Assembly (NCBI GenBank): GCA_022393335.1
Contig: JAJEKB010000543.1
Location: 361,675-425,674, forward strand
DNA length: 64,000 nt
Origin: Macrotrachela quadricornifera
Taxonomy: Eukaryota; Rotifera; Eurotatoria; Philodinida; Philodinidae
Direction of reading: 5' to 3'
In this document: piece by piece, positions 1-12,779 of the stretch
Layout: every line of letters starts with the position of its first letter
How positions within the stretch are numbered: the stretch's first letter is position 1
Notes under the pieces: generated by a model
What the model saw: only the letters and a program-made list of their open reading frames with translations
What the model was told of the DNA's origin: nothing
Databases searched by the model: none
Program-made: the position numbers and the translations under genes

Positions 1-2936
1 CCTATTTGTCTGTCTCTCTTCTTCTTTTTTTGTTCGCTCGCTTGCTCACTTAATTGCCGATACGTTTTTCCAGAAACAACATTGCCTAGAAGGCAAATCC
101 CGGAATATCGACTATATGTGTTGTAGGCGATTGACAACATAAAGAGAGAAATTCTTTCTTTACATGCATTGCACTTCTTCTTTTGTTTAAACTGGTGTTG
201 GTAGCTGGATGTATGTAATGTAAAAAAGCCGAGAGTGCTGCTCCTTGCTGGTCGGATGAAAGTGATGAAAAAGTGTCGATAGAGAAAAAGAGAAACGAAC
301 AAAAAAAAATCTTTCAATATCCATATTCTTATTGCTCCAGCGTCGTTCTCTTGTTGATAGTATTGGCAGCTGCAGAATAGAGAGTAACGGAGTTGCAATT
401 GTTTGCTATAGCGACTGACTGCAGATGCAGACAGAAGAAGGAAAGAGAGTTTCGTTTCACTATTACACTCTCGATACTTTTTTACAAACCAACATGTGCG
501 GCGCATATACAAACAGCAAGTGTACCACTACTATCGGGAGAGGTACTGCGTATACATACAATTAATTAGAGCACGAGAAGGAAGGTGGGTCGCACGATCA
601 GTGACAAATATGGACATAGGTGGAGAGAAGAACGCTTCTCTATATATATATATGTGTGTTTGTTTCTTTCTCTCCTCCTTTTCTCTGGCACTAAGCTAAT
701 GAACACTGTCGCTCGATATTTGCGCCCATAACAATGTCGTATATCTCAATGTGAGGAAGAAAAAAAAACGAGATACAGAGAAGGAGAAAGGGAGAATGAT
801 CTATTTGACAAAAAAAAAAAGCAGACAGGCAACAGAAATTTGATGTTGACACGCAGTTGACCTATAATCATCGTAAAAAACGAGAGAGAGAGAAACAGAG
901 AAACAGAGTAGCGTCCATCATTATCAGCAACTTGGGATCTCCTATGTTTTTATTTTTTTTTCTATAATAAAAGAGAAGAGAGAGAAGAACGCAGAAGAAA
1001 TTACTCGTCGGCCTGTTATCATTCGGCAGATCGAATTTCGCACACTACATCAGAAGGTAGTGTATCCTCTTCGTTACATTTCATGTTTACATTCGTTTCG
1101 TAATACACATACGCAAATGCGCGCGCAAGCGCCATTGCTACCCGATCGAAGAAGAGAGGGATATCTTTATATTTGACATTTGGTCAAAATCGAAGGTTGC
1201 TGTTACTCTTCTTCTTTCCATCGATTTATTTTGTTATCGCTATCAATCGAATGCTTACGAATGGGGAAGAGAGAAAAGGTATTCATTCATATATACATGA
1301 ACACTCGTCTATCTACTACTTGCTTGCTCGATCTTTTCCTCTCTCTCCCTCTCTCTCTCTCTCCCTTGCTTTTTATAATCCCAATACTACTGCTGCCATT
1401 CTCGATTCGGGTGTATATCCTTCCTTCTTTTTTTTTTTCTTTGTGTGCGTGTGAACGCACACACATTTTTCATCGCTCAGTTTTTTTGTTCGTTCTGATG
1501 ATATACGACGGGAGACGAGGGAAAAAACTGTGTGCGTGTGTTCACTACTACAAGATATGAGACGAAGACAGACATAAGGAAAGAAATGGGTAGTCTCGCT
1601 CTCTCTCTCGTTTTTTTTATGTTTTTCCTGAACTCTATCTCGGGCACACAAAAAAAGATAGACGATGACGACCGACAAAGAAATATGAGGCAGCATCGAC
1701 TAGGAATAGAAGTGAACGACAACGACGAAAGATGGATATAGAGATATGTGCGAGACGAGAAGTGTTCATCTCTTTCTTCTGCTTCTTCTTTTGTCAACTG
1801 GGTGACATATATAAAAAAAAATCAACGACATCAATGAGAAATAAGACAGAGAGAGAGAGACAGAGAGAGAGAGGACGCAAAAAGAAGAGAGAAGGATATA
1901 TCCTTATTCGAGTATGCTAGTGGTGAACTCTAGTTGACACCCACATTCATATATAGCCAGACATAAAACGGAGTAACGAGGTGGGTAGCACAAGATGATG
2001 ATTATTATCATCATCGTTACATTACGAGTATCTGTTGAATAAAATGAAAAGATGTAATCAATATTTATGAGGTGAGACTTGGTAAATCGTCTGTTCGACA
2101 TGTTGGTATTAGTTCTGTCTTTCGTGTTCATCATCATCATTCAACAAACGTGATACATAAAGATATATATATGTATGTATGCTATTGGAATAGTTGAGGA
2201 AGATAGAGAGAGAGAGAGAGAGCGCAAAAAAAATCACGAAAGAATAGGATATCTACTAACTTTCGTTTAATATGCAGCACCAACCGCGTATGCTCGACAA
2301 AGTAAGCAGATGGTACGTAAAGAATAGAGAGAAAATGTGCTGTTTGCGTGTGTCATTTGTGTATGTAAAAAAAAAAAAAAGAACGATGATAGAGACTAGT
2401 AAACGAGAAGAACAAGAATATCAAGCATTAAACAACTGTCTGAATGAGTATTCGAATAATAGAAACCAATTTAAAAGGTCAGTTATAGTATCTAACATAT
2501 GAAAGAAAAAGAAAAACGATTCATTTCTTTATATCTTAAAGATATTGAGTTTTTTTTTTATCTTATCTCTATATTCTTTTCGTATATTGACGTTGGATAG
2601 AGACAAAGGATGAGCCTTATTCGTATGTATATATCACGCAATTTGTCATCTTAGGTCTCTTCTCTCTATATTCGTTCTCTCTCCCTCTATCGAATATTCG
2701 TGCGTACATCCGTCGCTCGTTTAGTAAATACCAGGATGCATAAAACGATACTCACATTTGTATGCTCAGGATATCGTGTGCTTTGCTTATGTCTCTTCGA
2801 CCTCCGTTTATTGTTCATTGTTTGTTCATCGTATTTACTACTACTATTACTTTTTCTAGATCTCTTCTCGTCTTTTTTTTCCTTCAAATAGACAATACTC
2901 GTGTGAGTGCGTGTATGTGTGTATATATATAAAAAT
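1..2936. other. gene-free GA/CT-rich 5' flank
   Basis: No coding exon is recognisable on either strand. The stretch has many short (GA)n/(CT)n tracts (around 880-900, 1340-1365, 1845-1875, 2205-2222), poly-A/T runs and short AT repeats, and it looks less AT-biased than the intergenic DNA further right. The small open frames here are low-complexity and have no family resemblance. It probably contains the promoter and 5' UTR of the Crypton-domain gene that starts at 2937; that role is inferred only from position. Confidence 0.5.
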
Positions 2937-5093
2937 ATGGCTACAGCCGCTACATCTCTTGCTGATTTTCATCAAATGATAAAATTATTTGGTGCTGATA
3001 CGGATGAAATGACTGGTGGTGGTACAACATCAACAAGTGGAACAACATCAACTGCAGCAACATTTGTATCAACTGATGAACTTGAAGATGATGAAGAAGA
3101 TGATGATAATGAAACTGAATTACAACTTGATGAAGAATCACCAAATTCTAGTGGTGGTGAAGAAACATTATCACATTCATCAATAGCAACATCATCAATT
3201 CAAACAACTAAAGATGATCAATCATCAACAAAACCTATATCATCAGCTGCTGCTGCTGCACGTTTATCACGTTTAGCAAATCAACGTATTGATTCAAATC
3301 GTTTTTTAATATGTTCAGGAACAAATTCTTATAATACAATACGTAAAACAAAACATGAAGTAAGACGTTTTGCATTATATTTAGAAGATACATTCGGTGA
3401 AACTTGTCCTATTGATGAATTAAAACCCGAACAATTATGTACTTATTTAAAACATTATTTTGGTAATGTACGTAAAGCAGATAATACTGAATATGAACCC
3501 GATACATTAAGAAGTTTTATGTTATCAATTGAACGTTATTTAAAATCTCGAAAATATCCATGTAATATACTTGAATCACCTGTATTTGCTCCATGTCGAG
3601 AAGTTATTCAAGAAAAACGTGATACATGGGCTAAACCAAATAAAAATGTGTGCAATTCAAAAGTTGAAGCATTTACATCTCAACATGAAGCATTATTACG
3701 TAAAATGAATATAATAACACGTGATACACCTGATGGTTTATTACTTGAATTATTAATAAATAATTCAAAATATTTTGATCAACGTGGTTATGAATCAACA
3801 ATAAATCGTTCATTATTATGTGGTGATCTTGAAATAAAAACTGATTCAACAACATCAATTGAATATATTGAATATAAACGAACACCACCAATTACAACAA
3901 ATAATAAAGAATCAACAACAAATGATATTCAAACAGCTAATTTTCGTGCTTATGCAATACCATCACATCCAAATGGATGTCCAATTGTTGCTTTTCGTCT
4001 TTTATCATATCATCGTCCACCACAATGTTCAAATGCTGATGCACCATTTTATCTTGTACCACGTACATCAGCTGATCAACGTATTTGGTATAAAACTATA
4101 CGTGCTGGTCGTCATCGTCTTGATTTATTATTACAACAAGCTATGCAAAAAGCTGGTATTAATGGAAAATTTTCATGTATGAGTTTACGAAAAGGAAAAA
4201 TAAAAGGTTTACTTATTCCAACAACTTCTTCAAATATTGCTTCCGTAACAAATTCAGATAATTCATTGTCTTCATCATCACCATCATCAACAATAAATGA
4301 AGATAAATCAAAACTTGATGTTACATCACCATTATCAACAACAGAATATCAACAACAACAATTATCATCAACATTAAATAATCATAAACGAACAACAAGT
4401 TCAACATCAAATTCAACTTGTTCAGAATTACTTGATTTATCATCTCATAATAATAATAATAATAATAATAATGGTGTTATAAATTTAGCAAAAAAAATTA
4501 AACGAGAATCAACACCACCATTAATTTTAATACCAATGCCATCTTCGGTATTGGTAAACAAAATTTACTTTTTTTTATTTATAAAAAAAATATTTTTTCA
4601 TTTTTTTTTTTTATTTTTCTTTTAGAATAATGGTACAAATTCTAATCATCAACATTTAACATCAATGCTTCCACTTCAACAAAAATCACAAAATCATCCA
4701 CAACGTCCACTTGTTACTGCTGATGATTTACCTTCATTAGTTATTCAGACACCAACATCAGTATCAATATCATCTAATAATAATGATAATAATAATAACA
4801 ATACTAATAATAATAATACTACTACTAATAATAATAATACGAAACGTAAATTAACATCACATGATACATTTACAGCACTTTATTCAGCTGCACATTCAAA
4901 GTCGTCACGACAATCAAAAATGAATCTTTTACGTAAATATCTTGAAGAAACACTGGGTCTTGTAGAATTTCTTACATTATATGAATATTTACGACGTAAT
5001 TCACATATTAAATTACAAGGTACACCTATTGAACATTATGAACATGTTTTACCTGTTTTACTCACATTGCTTATGCTTGAAAATACAGCATAA
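2937..5093 (+). CDS. Crypton-derived DUF3504 (tyrosine-recombinase-like) protein
   Basis: There are two exons, 2937-4553 and 4626-5093, joined in phase 0 across a 72-nt intron (GTAAAC...TTTTAG), giving about 694 aa. The chosen ATG opens MATAATSL; an in-frame ATG ten codons upstream (2907) is less likely. Residues 1-115 are acidic and S/T-rich. From about residue 120 to 420 the protein resembles the DUF3504 domain of the KCTD1 long form, KIAA1958, ZMYM2-4 and QRICH1, which derive from the YR recombinases of Crypton transposons. Landmarks are a helical N-terminal SAM-like part (LEDTFGETCPIDELKPEQL), a conserved RGYES near residue 288, and DAPFYLVPR near residue 370. Where the HxxR of active recombinases should sit, the sequence reads CMSLRKGK, so the catalytic His appears lost and no clear Tyr nucleophile follows. 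This fits a domesticated, probably nuclear protein rather than an active transposase. The rest is S/T/N-rich linker with Asn runs. A helical C-terminal block (LLRKYLEETLGLVEFLTLYE) is intact but I do not recognise it. The gene is convergent with the SLC37-like gene. Confidence 0.75.
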
Positions 5094-5573
5094 AAATCAA
5101 TTATATCTTTTTTTTTCTTTTTCTTTTTTTTCTAATCGAGTTCTTCTTATTTGTTTGATTTATCTTCAATTTAATAATATTTAAAATTTAACCAACAAAT
5201 CCATTCCACTCAGTCAATATATTCTCAAGTGAAATGATCATGCATGTATGTGTTCTTCTAGTCGTTTCTTTTATTCTTTTTTTCTTTTTATCATCTTGAT
5301 TTTTATTAAGAAGAAAAATTTGATCTCATTTTCTTATTTCATTCCTATGTTGTCATGTGTTCTGTTTTATTGTGTCATTCCAAGTCTCTTCTTTTTTTTT
5401 TTATAAATGTGTCTATGTATGTTTTTCCTTTCCTCTTTTTTTTTTCGGAGTAGTATATGTGTTTATGAGAGAGAGAGAATGATGTGATTTGTATAGAAGC
5501 GAAAAAGAAAACAAGTTCTTTTTTTTTTTTTCTTTTGGGAAGTGTGGAGAATGAAATTTACTAATATACATAC
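5094..5573. other. T-rich tail-to-tail spacer
   Basis: This T-rich spacer separates the Crypton-domain gene (+) from the last visible exon of the SLC37-like gene (-). It should contain the 3' UTR of the former. I searched the minus strand here for the missing terminal SLC37 exon and saw no hydrophobic open stretch after a plausible acceptor. Confidence 0.5.
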
Positions 5574-7563
5574 CGTTGACGAAACCAATAACTGCACTAC
5601 CAGCATTACGACCATCCATTTCACCAATTTCAATTGGTACTGAACTACCTGAAAAAGTAAATAAAAAAATAAAAAAATCAAGAGTATAATTGTTTTAATC
5701 TCTTAGTTTGATATGTATTATTTTCTTTCTATTATAAAAATTTGTTCTATTTTTGACATTTGTCTTTTTTTTTGATTAAGAAAAAAAAAAAGAAAATGAT
5801 CTTTCAACTATAAGTCATTCATAGGTAAAATGATGTGTAAAAGAACGAAAAACAAAAGGACAAGTGTTATTCAACACAAGTGTATATATATATATATCTT
5901 TTGATTAGTTTGTAATACAAAGTTTATCATTGTCTATGATGAAATATATGAATATAAAAACGATTTAATTGAAATGTATTAGATTACATTAAATTATTAA
6001 ACTTACAAAGAATGATATCAGCTCCACAATTTAGTGCACCAGTAATAATCATTAAAATTGAATTAATAGTTACACCAGCTTGAGCAAATGCTAAGAAAAT
6101 AAGAAGAGTACCAGCACTAAGTAATGTTTCAACACCTGCACCAAGACATCCTTCATTATTAAAAAATCTTCAAACAAAATAATAAATATAAAAAATATTG
6201 AATAATTCAAATTGAATGAACTATTTATAATTACCGTTTAAGAATAAATCCAATTGTAGCACTTCCTGCAACTCCACCAATATCAAACATTGTTGAAAAA
6301 ATACCAGCATCAGATTTTGTATAATTAAGCTAATAAAAATAATAATTCAAGAATATTTTGTTCTGAAAAATAATTTACTTCTTGTTTTAAATATAAAGGA
6401 AGCCATAAATAAATTGCATATCGAACAACTTTTAAACAGAATACACTAGCAGCTATTTCTTTAACCATTCTATTAAACAAAAGAACAAATTTAATTAGAT
6501 ATTTTAATTTCTTTTTTATATACAAAACTTACGGTAAACGATATACTTCCATAATTGTCATTCTTGGACGTGTATCAGTTCCTTTTAATACTTGTTCTAT
6601 TTAATAATATTAATTTCTTAAAAATTTATTTTTTATTATTTTTCTTTTACCTTTTCCTGTAACAACTATTTTTAATTCAGATGGTTCTCGAAAAAGAAAA
6701 AGAACCAAAAAACCCGCAAGAATCTAAACAAATATTTCCGTTTAAATAATAGTATTAAAATATTTACATACACAATAAATTGATGGTTGAAAATGAACAA
6801 AACGCCAACCATCTTTTCCTTGAATATAAACCTATCAAAAGAATAAATTCAATAAAATTCCTTTTTTTATTCTTACAGCAAGTGCAGTACCAAGAATACC
6901 ACCAGCAAATGGACATGTACCAAAAAGACCAAAAACAGAATTACGTTGAATATCAGTTACCCAAGCACCAAGACCTTTATTCGCTGCTGCCCAACATAAT
7001 GACTAAAAATTATCATACAATTATTCATTCTTTTTAGTTATTCTTATCATACTTGAAATGCACCATTGAGAAAAAGTAATAACAAAAAAAGTCGATAATC
7101 ACTCCACCATCCAAATGTAATCTAAATCATAATTAATTGATAATTTTTTGTATATTAAAAAATAGATATAATCTACCATAGCAATTCCTGAACCAATAAG
7201 ACCATAACCAAATGTACGCCGAGAACCATATTGATCACCTAATGCACCAAAGAAAGTCTATAAGGTAAAAAAAAAAAGAATTATTTTTAGACATATTATA
7301 TATTTATTTTGTTATACTTGAACAAGAGCATAAGGTAATAGAAGTGCTGTATCGAATAGACCCAATTGAAATTTTGAAAAATTTAAATCATGTTCAAGAT
7401 CAGTTTTAATCTATAAAAATCATATGAATATAAACTAAAATGAATAAATATCGTTTTTTTTTCCACTTACTACTCCTAATGGTTTTCGTAAGAAATAAGT
7501 AAATGCATAAGATATCCATGCAACACTAAATGAAATTAAAAGACGATTTCGTATACTAGACAT
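5574..7563 (-). CDS. SLC37-like sugar-phosphate transporter (MFS), 3' end not found
   Basis: Twelve exons read from 7563 leftward: 7471-7563, 7318-7410, 7177-7257, 7053-7121, 6877-7002, 6772-6831, 6651-6723, 6533-6596, 6379-6469, 6235-6329, 6007-6167 and 5574-5648. All join in frame through GT-AG introns of roughly 45-360 nt, giving 360 codons plus one base. The product is a polytopic MFS permease. The N terminus has TM1 followed by YFLRKPLGV, there is a GALGDQYGSRR loop typical of MFS motif A, and later helices include YAIYLWLPLYLKQ and GGVAGSATIGFIL. Best fit is the SLC37 family (glucose-6-phosphate or glycerol-3-phosphate/phosphate antiporters of the ER). Exon 12 ends in phase 1 at ...GFVNG with a good GTATGT donor, but no following exon is found. 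The last two helices, roughly 50-70 residues by family comparison, are therefore missing from the visible gene. Reading on through the donor only adds a low-complexity tail. Confidence 0.85.
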
Positions 7564-10140
7564 ATCGTCTTAAATTTCTTCAATATAAGAATACAATAAT
7601 TATGTCTACAAAATACAAAAATAAAAATTTTTTATTTATTCAAAAAATAAATTTAATTATTTTTGATAATTTTTTTAAAAAAATTTATCATTACACCAAT
7701 ATACAAGTTATAAGATTTTGTATTTTTATAATTATTTAGTATTTATGTAAGTCTTTTTTTTTTACATGCGTGGTAATAATCATTGATATGAATATACTAC
7801 CAGTTATAATTTTTTTTCCATATAAAAGAAGAATATTTGCTCATAAAAACACATGATATCTATCGAATTCATTGATATTTTGCTTGTTCGATTAAATTGA
7901 ATTATAGTTGATTATTACTAAAAAATAAAAGATCAGTTAATTATCCGAAAAAGAAAAACGCTTGCTAAATAATATATGATGTATAAATTCATACATAATA
8001 TTGAAGAACAGATTGATTACTATTTATTTATCAGTTATTCGATATAAGTCTCTTTTTTTATTTCTTGATCAACTGCTCGTTCTTTATTTTTTTTCTCAAG
8101 GTCTACATACTTAAGACTGTTTTAACTAATAAATGATTTTAATAGCATGAAATTGGCACACATTTCTATACAAAAAAAAATTTTTTTGAGGCATCAGATG
8201 TTTTATTTTAAATGCTTCTAGACATTTTTATTCATATGCACGAAATATATTAAAATATACTCGGTAACTTCCTCACAAATTATAGATTAAATATATTTAA
8301 CTTAACTGAAGATGATTTAAATTCTTCACTTACTTATGAATAGCAATTAGTTTATAGTAATAGGAGTGATAAACAGATGAATTTCTTTTAAATATAATAG
8401 TTTGCTATAAACATTTTTTTTTTTGTAATAACATGTATCTAAACATTAACGATAAGGATTGATATATACAAATAATTCATTGTCTAGTGCAAATAATGAG
8501 TATGTGAACGCCATATTAAACAATAAATAAGAACAAATATCGTCTGAAAAAACAAAATAAAATCTTTTGATATTTTATCGAATAAATATTCCAATCAATT
8601 GTTATATATAGAAATCTTTTGTATTCAATTACAAAATAAAAACAAAATTTTACATTTATTCTCAGACTGATTGTGACATCCATCTGTTAAAGAGAACAAG
8701 AAAAAAGTGATAAAGTATATAGTATAGAATGAAAAGAGAGCATAACATTTTTGATGTTTAATACTATAACAAGAAACAGCTGTCTCTATTTAACTTTTTA
8801 GTATTATGTAATAGACGTTCAAAAATCTAACAAGTTAAAACTATATGATTATAATCAAAGTTTCAATACTTTCTTATTAACTTTAAAAACATAAAAAGAT
8901 GTCAAATAGTAAAGAAATATTTAATTATTCGAAAGCTACATGTATTATATTTTTATACTTCAGTACCTGTTCATTTCATTTCAAATTCATTGTGTTTTTA
9001 GTTCAATAGGAATCATTAATAAATTTATATCATTACCATTACTAATAATTTTTATGATAATTCAAAGTAATAACATGCAGATGTAAATCAATACATGTAA
9101 TAGATAAAGTTGCTTGAATTTTTTGATACGGTAAAAATATTATAGTGCACCTATGATTGAATCATTATCGATAACATGCACCACATACTTGAGAATCTGA
9201 TAAGTCTCAATCTGGTTTTTTTCATTAGAATATATTTAAACACAATTAAAAATCGAATCATTTTGGTGTTAATAGAGAATTATTCGTATTTCGACAAATA
9301 ATATGACGTGGATGGTGATGTGCCAGTTCATAAATCTGTTATTTTCCTCTTGTGTTCTTTATTTTTTAACATTAAATATATAATAAAATCAATTCTATAA
9401 ATAGAAAAGTAGATTTCTAATAAATTAAACATAAAACAAGAAGATTAGAAACAGATGCAACTTCTATTTCAATAAATACATTGTTTCTCATGTGTAATTT
9501 AAAATAAATTAATTAATGTCACTCAATAGAGAAAGTAAGTAGATATAGAAGACGAATTATTGGTTAATCAGTAGAATGGATATAAAATATTAGGTGAAGA
9601 TGGCGTTAGAGAATGCTCATACATCTTTATAACTTCGAGAAACATACAAAATTTTATACGTAACTATTTTTCAACGGCGAATTCATTATCTAAATAAATT
9701 TTTATTTAAATGGGTTTAAAAGAAATAAGAGCGCCAAAAAAAACAAGATTTCAATAAATATCATTCGCATTTCTATATATTTCATTCATTAAAAAAAAAG
9801 TTAAATCAATTGTTTCATTCACTAAATAGGTGATAACAGCTTAGACGGTGAGAGTATAATACGTAAAAGCAAAAAGGTAATCATAGATTTTTTCTCATCA
9901 AAAATTTGAGTTTATATGTAAGTTCTAGTACAATACAGATAGATATAGTATTACTAAAGACTCAAAACCATTGAAATATTCAGTATATTTTTTTCTTCTC
10001 ATTATGATTCAATGTATTTTAGTAGGTTTATTTTGGTAAAGTGTGTAATTTACGGTTGATTGCTTACTTTATATTGGTAAAATGATTCGTTCTTCTGTAA
10101 AAATAACTCATCAATATGAATATTGCCAATAACAATCTAT
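7564..10140. other. AT-rich intergenic DNA
   Basis: Upstream of the SLC37-like gene no coding exon, RNA gene or clear repeat is visible. The sequence is uniformly AT-rich with short homopolymers. The SLC37 promoter probably lies next to 7564. Confidence 0.4.
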
Positions 10141-10149
10141 ATTAAGCAT

Positions 10150-10855
10150 CGTGGAAAAGAAGGACGTATTAGATTCAAGAAATCTTCAGTATCTATTTAA
10201 TGCCGCTAATGAACCAAATGCTTAGAGCTTATAAGAGATTATGCCAATGAACCACTTCTGCCATTAAAGGATGCGTGTAAACCATTGCTTCAGATTGTCT
10301 CCCGTCTGGAACCTCAAATTTTTATAGCTCTAGAAAATAATCATGATGAACCTGTAGGCTGTCTATACACTCATCTAAATAGAGCATTGAAACGAGCTGA
10401 TCGTTCTCAATTACAACCTTGATTTCGTTACTTGAAGTTATTTCTTATTGCTTTATCTAAACTTTCTGTCATTCATCATAAAATAGTATGGCGTGGTATT
10501 CGCCAAGATTAGAGTGACGATTATAAACCAGGCATGAAAGTGACATGGTATCCTTTTTCTTCATGTACAATATCTCTAAATATTCTCAAATCCGATTTCT
10601 ATTTGGGCAATAGTGGTACAAGAACTCTTTTATTCAATCGAAGCACTCAATGGACGAATAATAAGCAATCGCTCTCATTTTATAATTGAAGATGAAATAT
10701 TGCTGTTACCAGGTACACCTTTGCAAGTTGTTTCAAAACTCAATTCGGCACCAGATATACATATCATATATTTGAAAAAAATCCAACCAGCACATGAACT
10801 TCTCGATCTATCATTTCCCAGTAACGTGAAAATACTTAAAACATCCCAAAAGTAG
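10150..10855 (+). pseudogene. NAD(P)-dependent arginine ADP-ribosyltransferase-like pseudogene
   Basis: From about 10220 one frame encodes a recognisable ADP-ribosyltransferase fold (ART family, R-S-E class). Landmarks in order are LKDACKPLLQIVSRLEP, RYLKLFLIALSKL, WRGI (the R of R-S-E), YPFSSCT (the S motif), and EDEILLLPG containing the ExE pair. The family transfers ADP-ribose from NAD to protein side chains. The copy is broken: an in-frame TGA follows LQP, a TAG follows IRQD, and a +1 shift lies near 10610 just before FYSIEALNGR. The region before 10220 is also out of frame, so the start is lost. No intron explains these breaks. I associate very similar proteins with expanded families in bdelloid rotifers; that is recollection, not a search result. 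Confidence 0.7.
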
Positions 10856-11839
10856 CGAGAGCGACATTTTAATACCGTATGGTGAACTTAAAAAAATTTT
10901 CTTTCTGTATAGTCTGATAGAGAAAAAAGCTCTACTTCTCTATGCTTTTTGATCATACTTCAACTAATATCATAATAATAAAATTTCGATAAGATCTGTT
11001 TTTTTGTTATATATGACGATTGTACAGTTATACTTATTCTATTTAGTGGATATTTTTTCAATAAGTTTTGAGAGAAACAAGACAGTGAAATGCGCTGTTC
11101 ATCATTGCAAAGAAGAGATGAAGATACATTGAATCGTGCATTATAGGGTTTTTCTAATAGTGATTTCTGAAGTGTTTTTATTCAATTTTCTACCTGTGGG
11201 AATAAAGTGTTTTTCTCATAAAAAAGTAAGAAACCTAAATATGAGGTTCTTTTACAGATTTTTCCTAGAAAATCATATATTGGCCTTGATTCTAATGCAT
11301 ATTATTCGTCTAAAGTTTCTACAGTTTGTAGATCTTTGATTAGTGGGATGAATCTATTCTTGCCAATTGAAAACTCACTGTAAATGATTTACCAGGTAGG
11401 TTTTCTTTAAAAAGATGAATTAAAAACTTTGTCAAAAAAATAGATCAGAAAACCCTGCAATATACAATTCAATCCATCTTCATCTCCTCTTTATAAATCA
11501 TGAAAACGGCAATTTCCTATCCTTTTCCTATCGGATACTATTCGAAAAATACTCATTCGTGTTCTTTTTAAATGAGTATTATTACAACCGGCAAATATGA
11601 TAACGAAACAGGTTTTTCCAAAATTTTCTCTATCAGACTCTATAAAAAGAAAGTTTCTTGAAGTTTACTATACATTATTAAAGTGTCACTCTCACTACTT
11701 TTGATTTGCTCTCATTATTAAAAATGAGAAGTAAAGAGTCAAAGAATTAATCAATATTTCTTATTGATAAAGGTGCTCTACTGTTTCTACGCTCATCTGA
11801 TGCCAGGTCGGTAATGATAGGGTATTTTAAAGTTACTCA

Positions 11840-12770
11840 GTCTAGAAGTGATTCTAATTATAGTAACAATCATCTTAGGAGCAGTTTTAAGTAGTCGAAA
11901 GAGAAGAAATAACTTGACTATTACAACTGTAGGTAAAGTATTCTATTCTAAACTTTATGTAATCAATGATTCTATATCACTTTTTTCAATTATAGAAACG
12001 TCCGTATATCTATGTCAGTGTCACAATCCTGGTAATAGTTCTATTCATTAGTCTGGGTACGATTGAGACGTACGTAACGAGACTAATTCACAGATGGGTA
12101 AATAAATATTAAAATGAATTGTTATTCTACCGTAGATCAATAAATTTGATTTTATAGATCGCAGCAAATAATGTTTGTCTCAATGAACAGAATCATATTT
12201 ATTTAAAATTAACTCGTGATAGTGCTGACAAGTAGTGGTGCACTCAAGTTAATAGTAAAGAAACTTTTTCTTTTGGTAGTTACACATTTTTCATTGATAC
12301 TCGTATCGATCTATTCGATCCAAATGTTATCTTCAATTTATCTATTACGAATGTTTTCGAACATAAAGTGATATATTAATTGATATATCTGCTTAAGGAA
12401 AACAAGAAGCCACGGCAAAAAGCCTTTGATATACAATCTATCCAAATTCAATCAATCAATCGACAAGTGGAAGTACTAGTCGAATTCTAGCACTGAAAGA
12501 TACTTTTACAGCTCACCAAATTCACTGGAAAAGTAATACTATAGATATTTGAAGTGAAGAAAGTTTTAATTATGATGAATCAAATTATGCATTCTTCTGA
12601 TTTACTACACTTTCATCATGGGAATCAGCTGTTCCTCTAGCAGCTGCATGAGTTTTTATAAATTTATGTACATTTGATGGACAAAAACCGATAGATGGCA
12701 AAGAAATTCAAACTATCGTACATAGTTTTAACTATAAATAATTTTGGAAATTATATTTTACTCTTATTAA
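11840..12770 (+). pseudogene. probable GH16-like (concanavalin-type) membrane protein, degenerate
   Basis: Fragments in several frames read as one decayed gene. A hydrophobic segment at about 12000-12090 (YIYVSVTILVIVLFISLGT) looks like a membrane anchor. It is followed by HIYLKLTRDSADK, then TFSFGSYTFFIDTRIDLFDP, and later by TLSSWESAVPLAAA and FINLCTFDGQKPIDGKEIQ. The spacing and the phrases resemble GH16/laminarinase-type jelly-roll proteins. Stops interrupt it after SADK (12238), near 12380, near 12490, near 12550 and within the last block, and at least one shift separates the blocks. A further hydrophobic piece at 11848-11920 may be an upstream exon. The family call is tentative; the broken state is clear. 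Confidence 0.45.
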
Positions 12771-12779
12771 AACTCAATA

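Noticed and set aside
496..2887. Several open frames of 60-126 codons in both strands of the left flank
   Set aside because: They are simple-sequence translations (GA/CT tracts, poly-Lys/Phe) with no family resemblance or splice context.
5413..5681. Read-through extension of SLC37 exon 12 as the true C terminus
   Set aside because: The extension follows a good GTATGT donor and turns into Lys/Ser/His low complexity, not a membrane helix.
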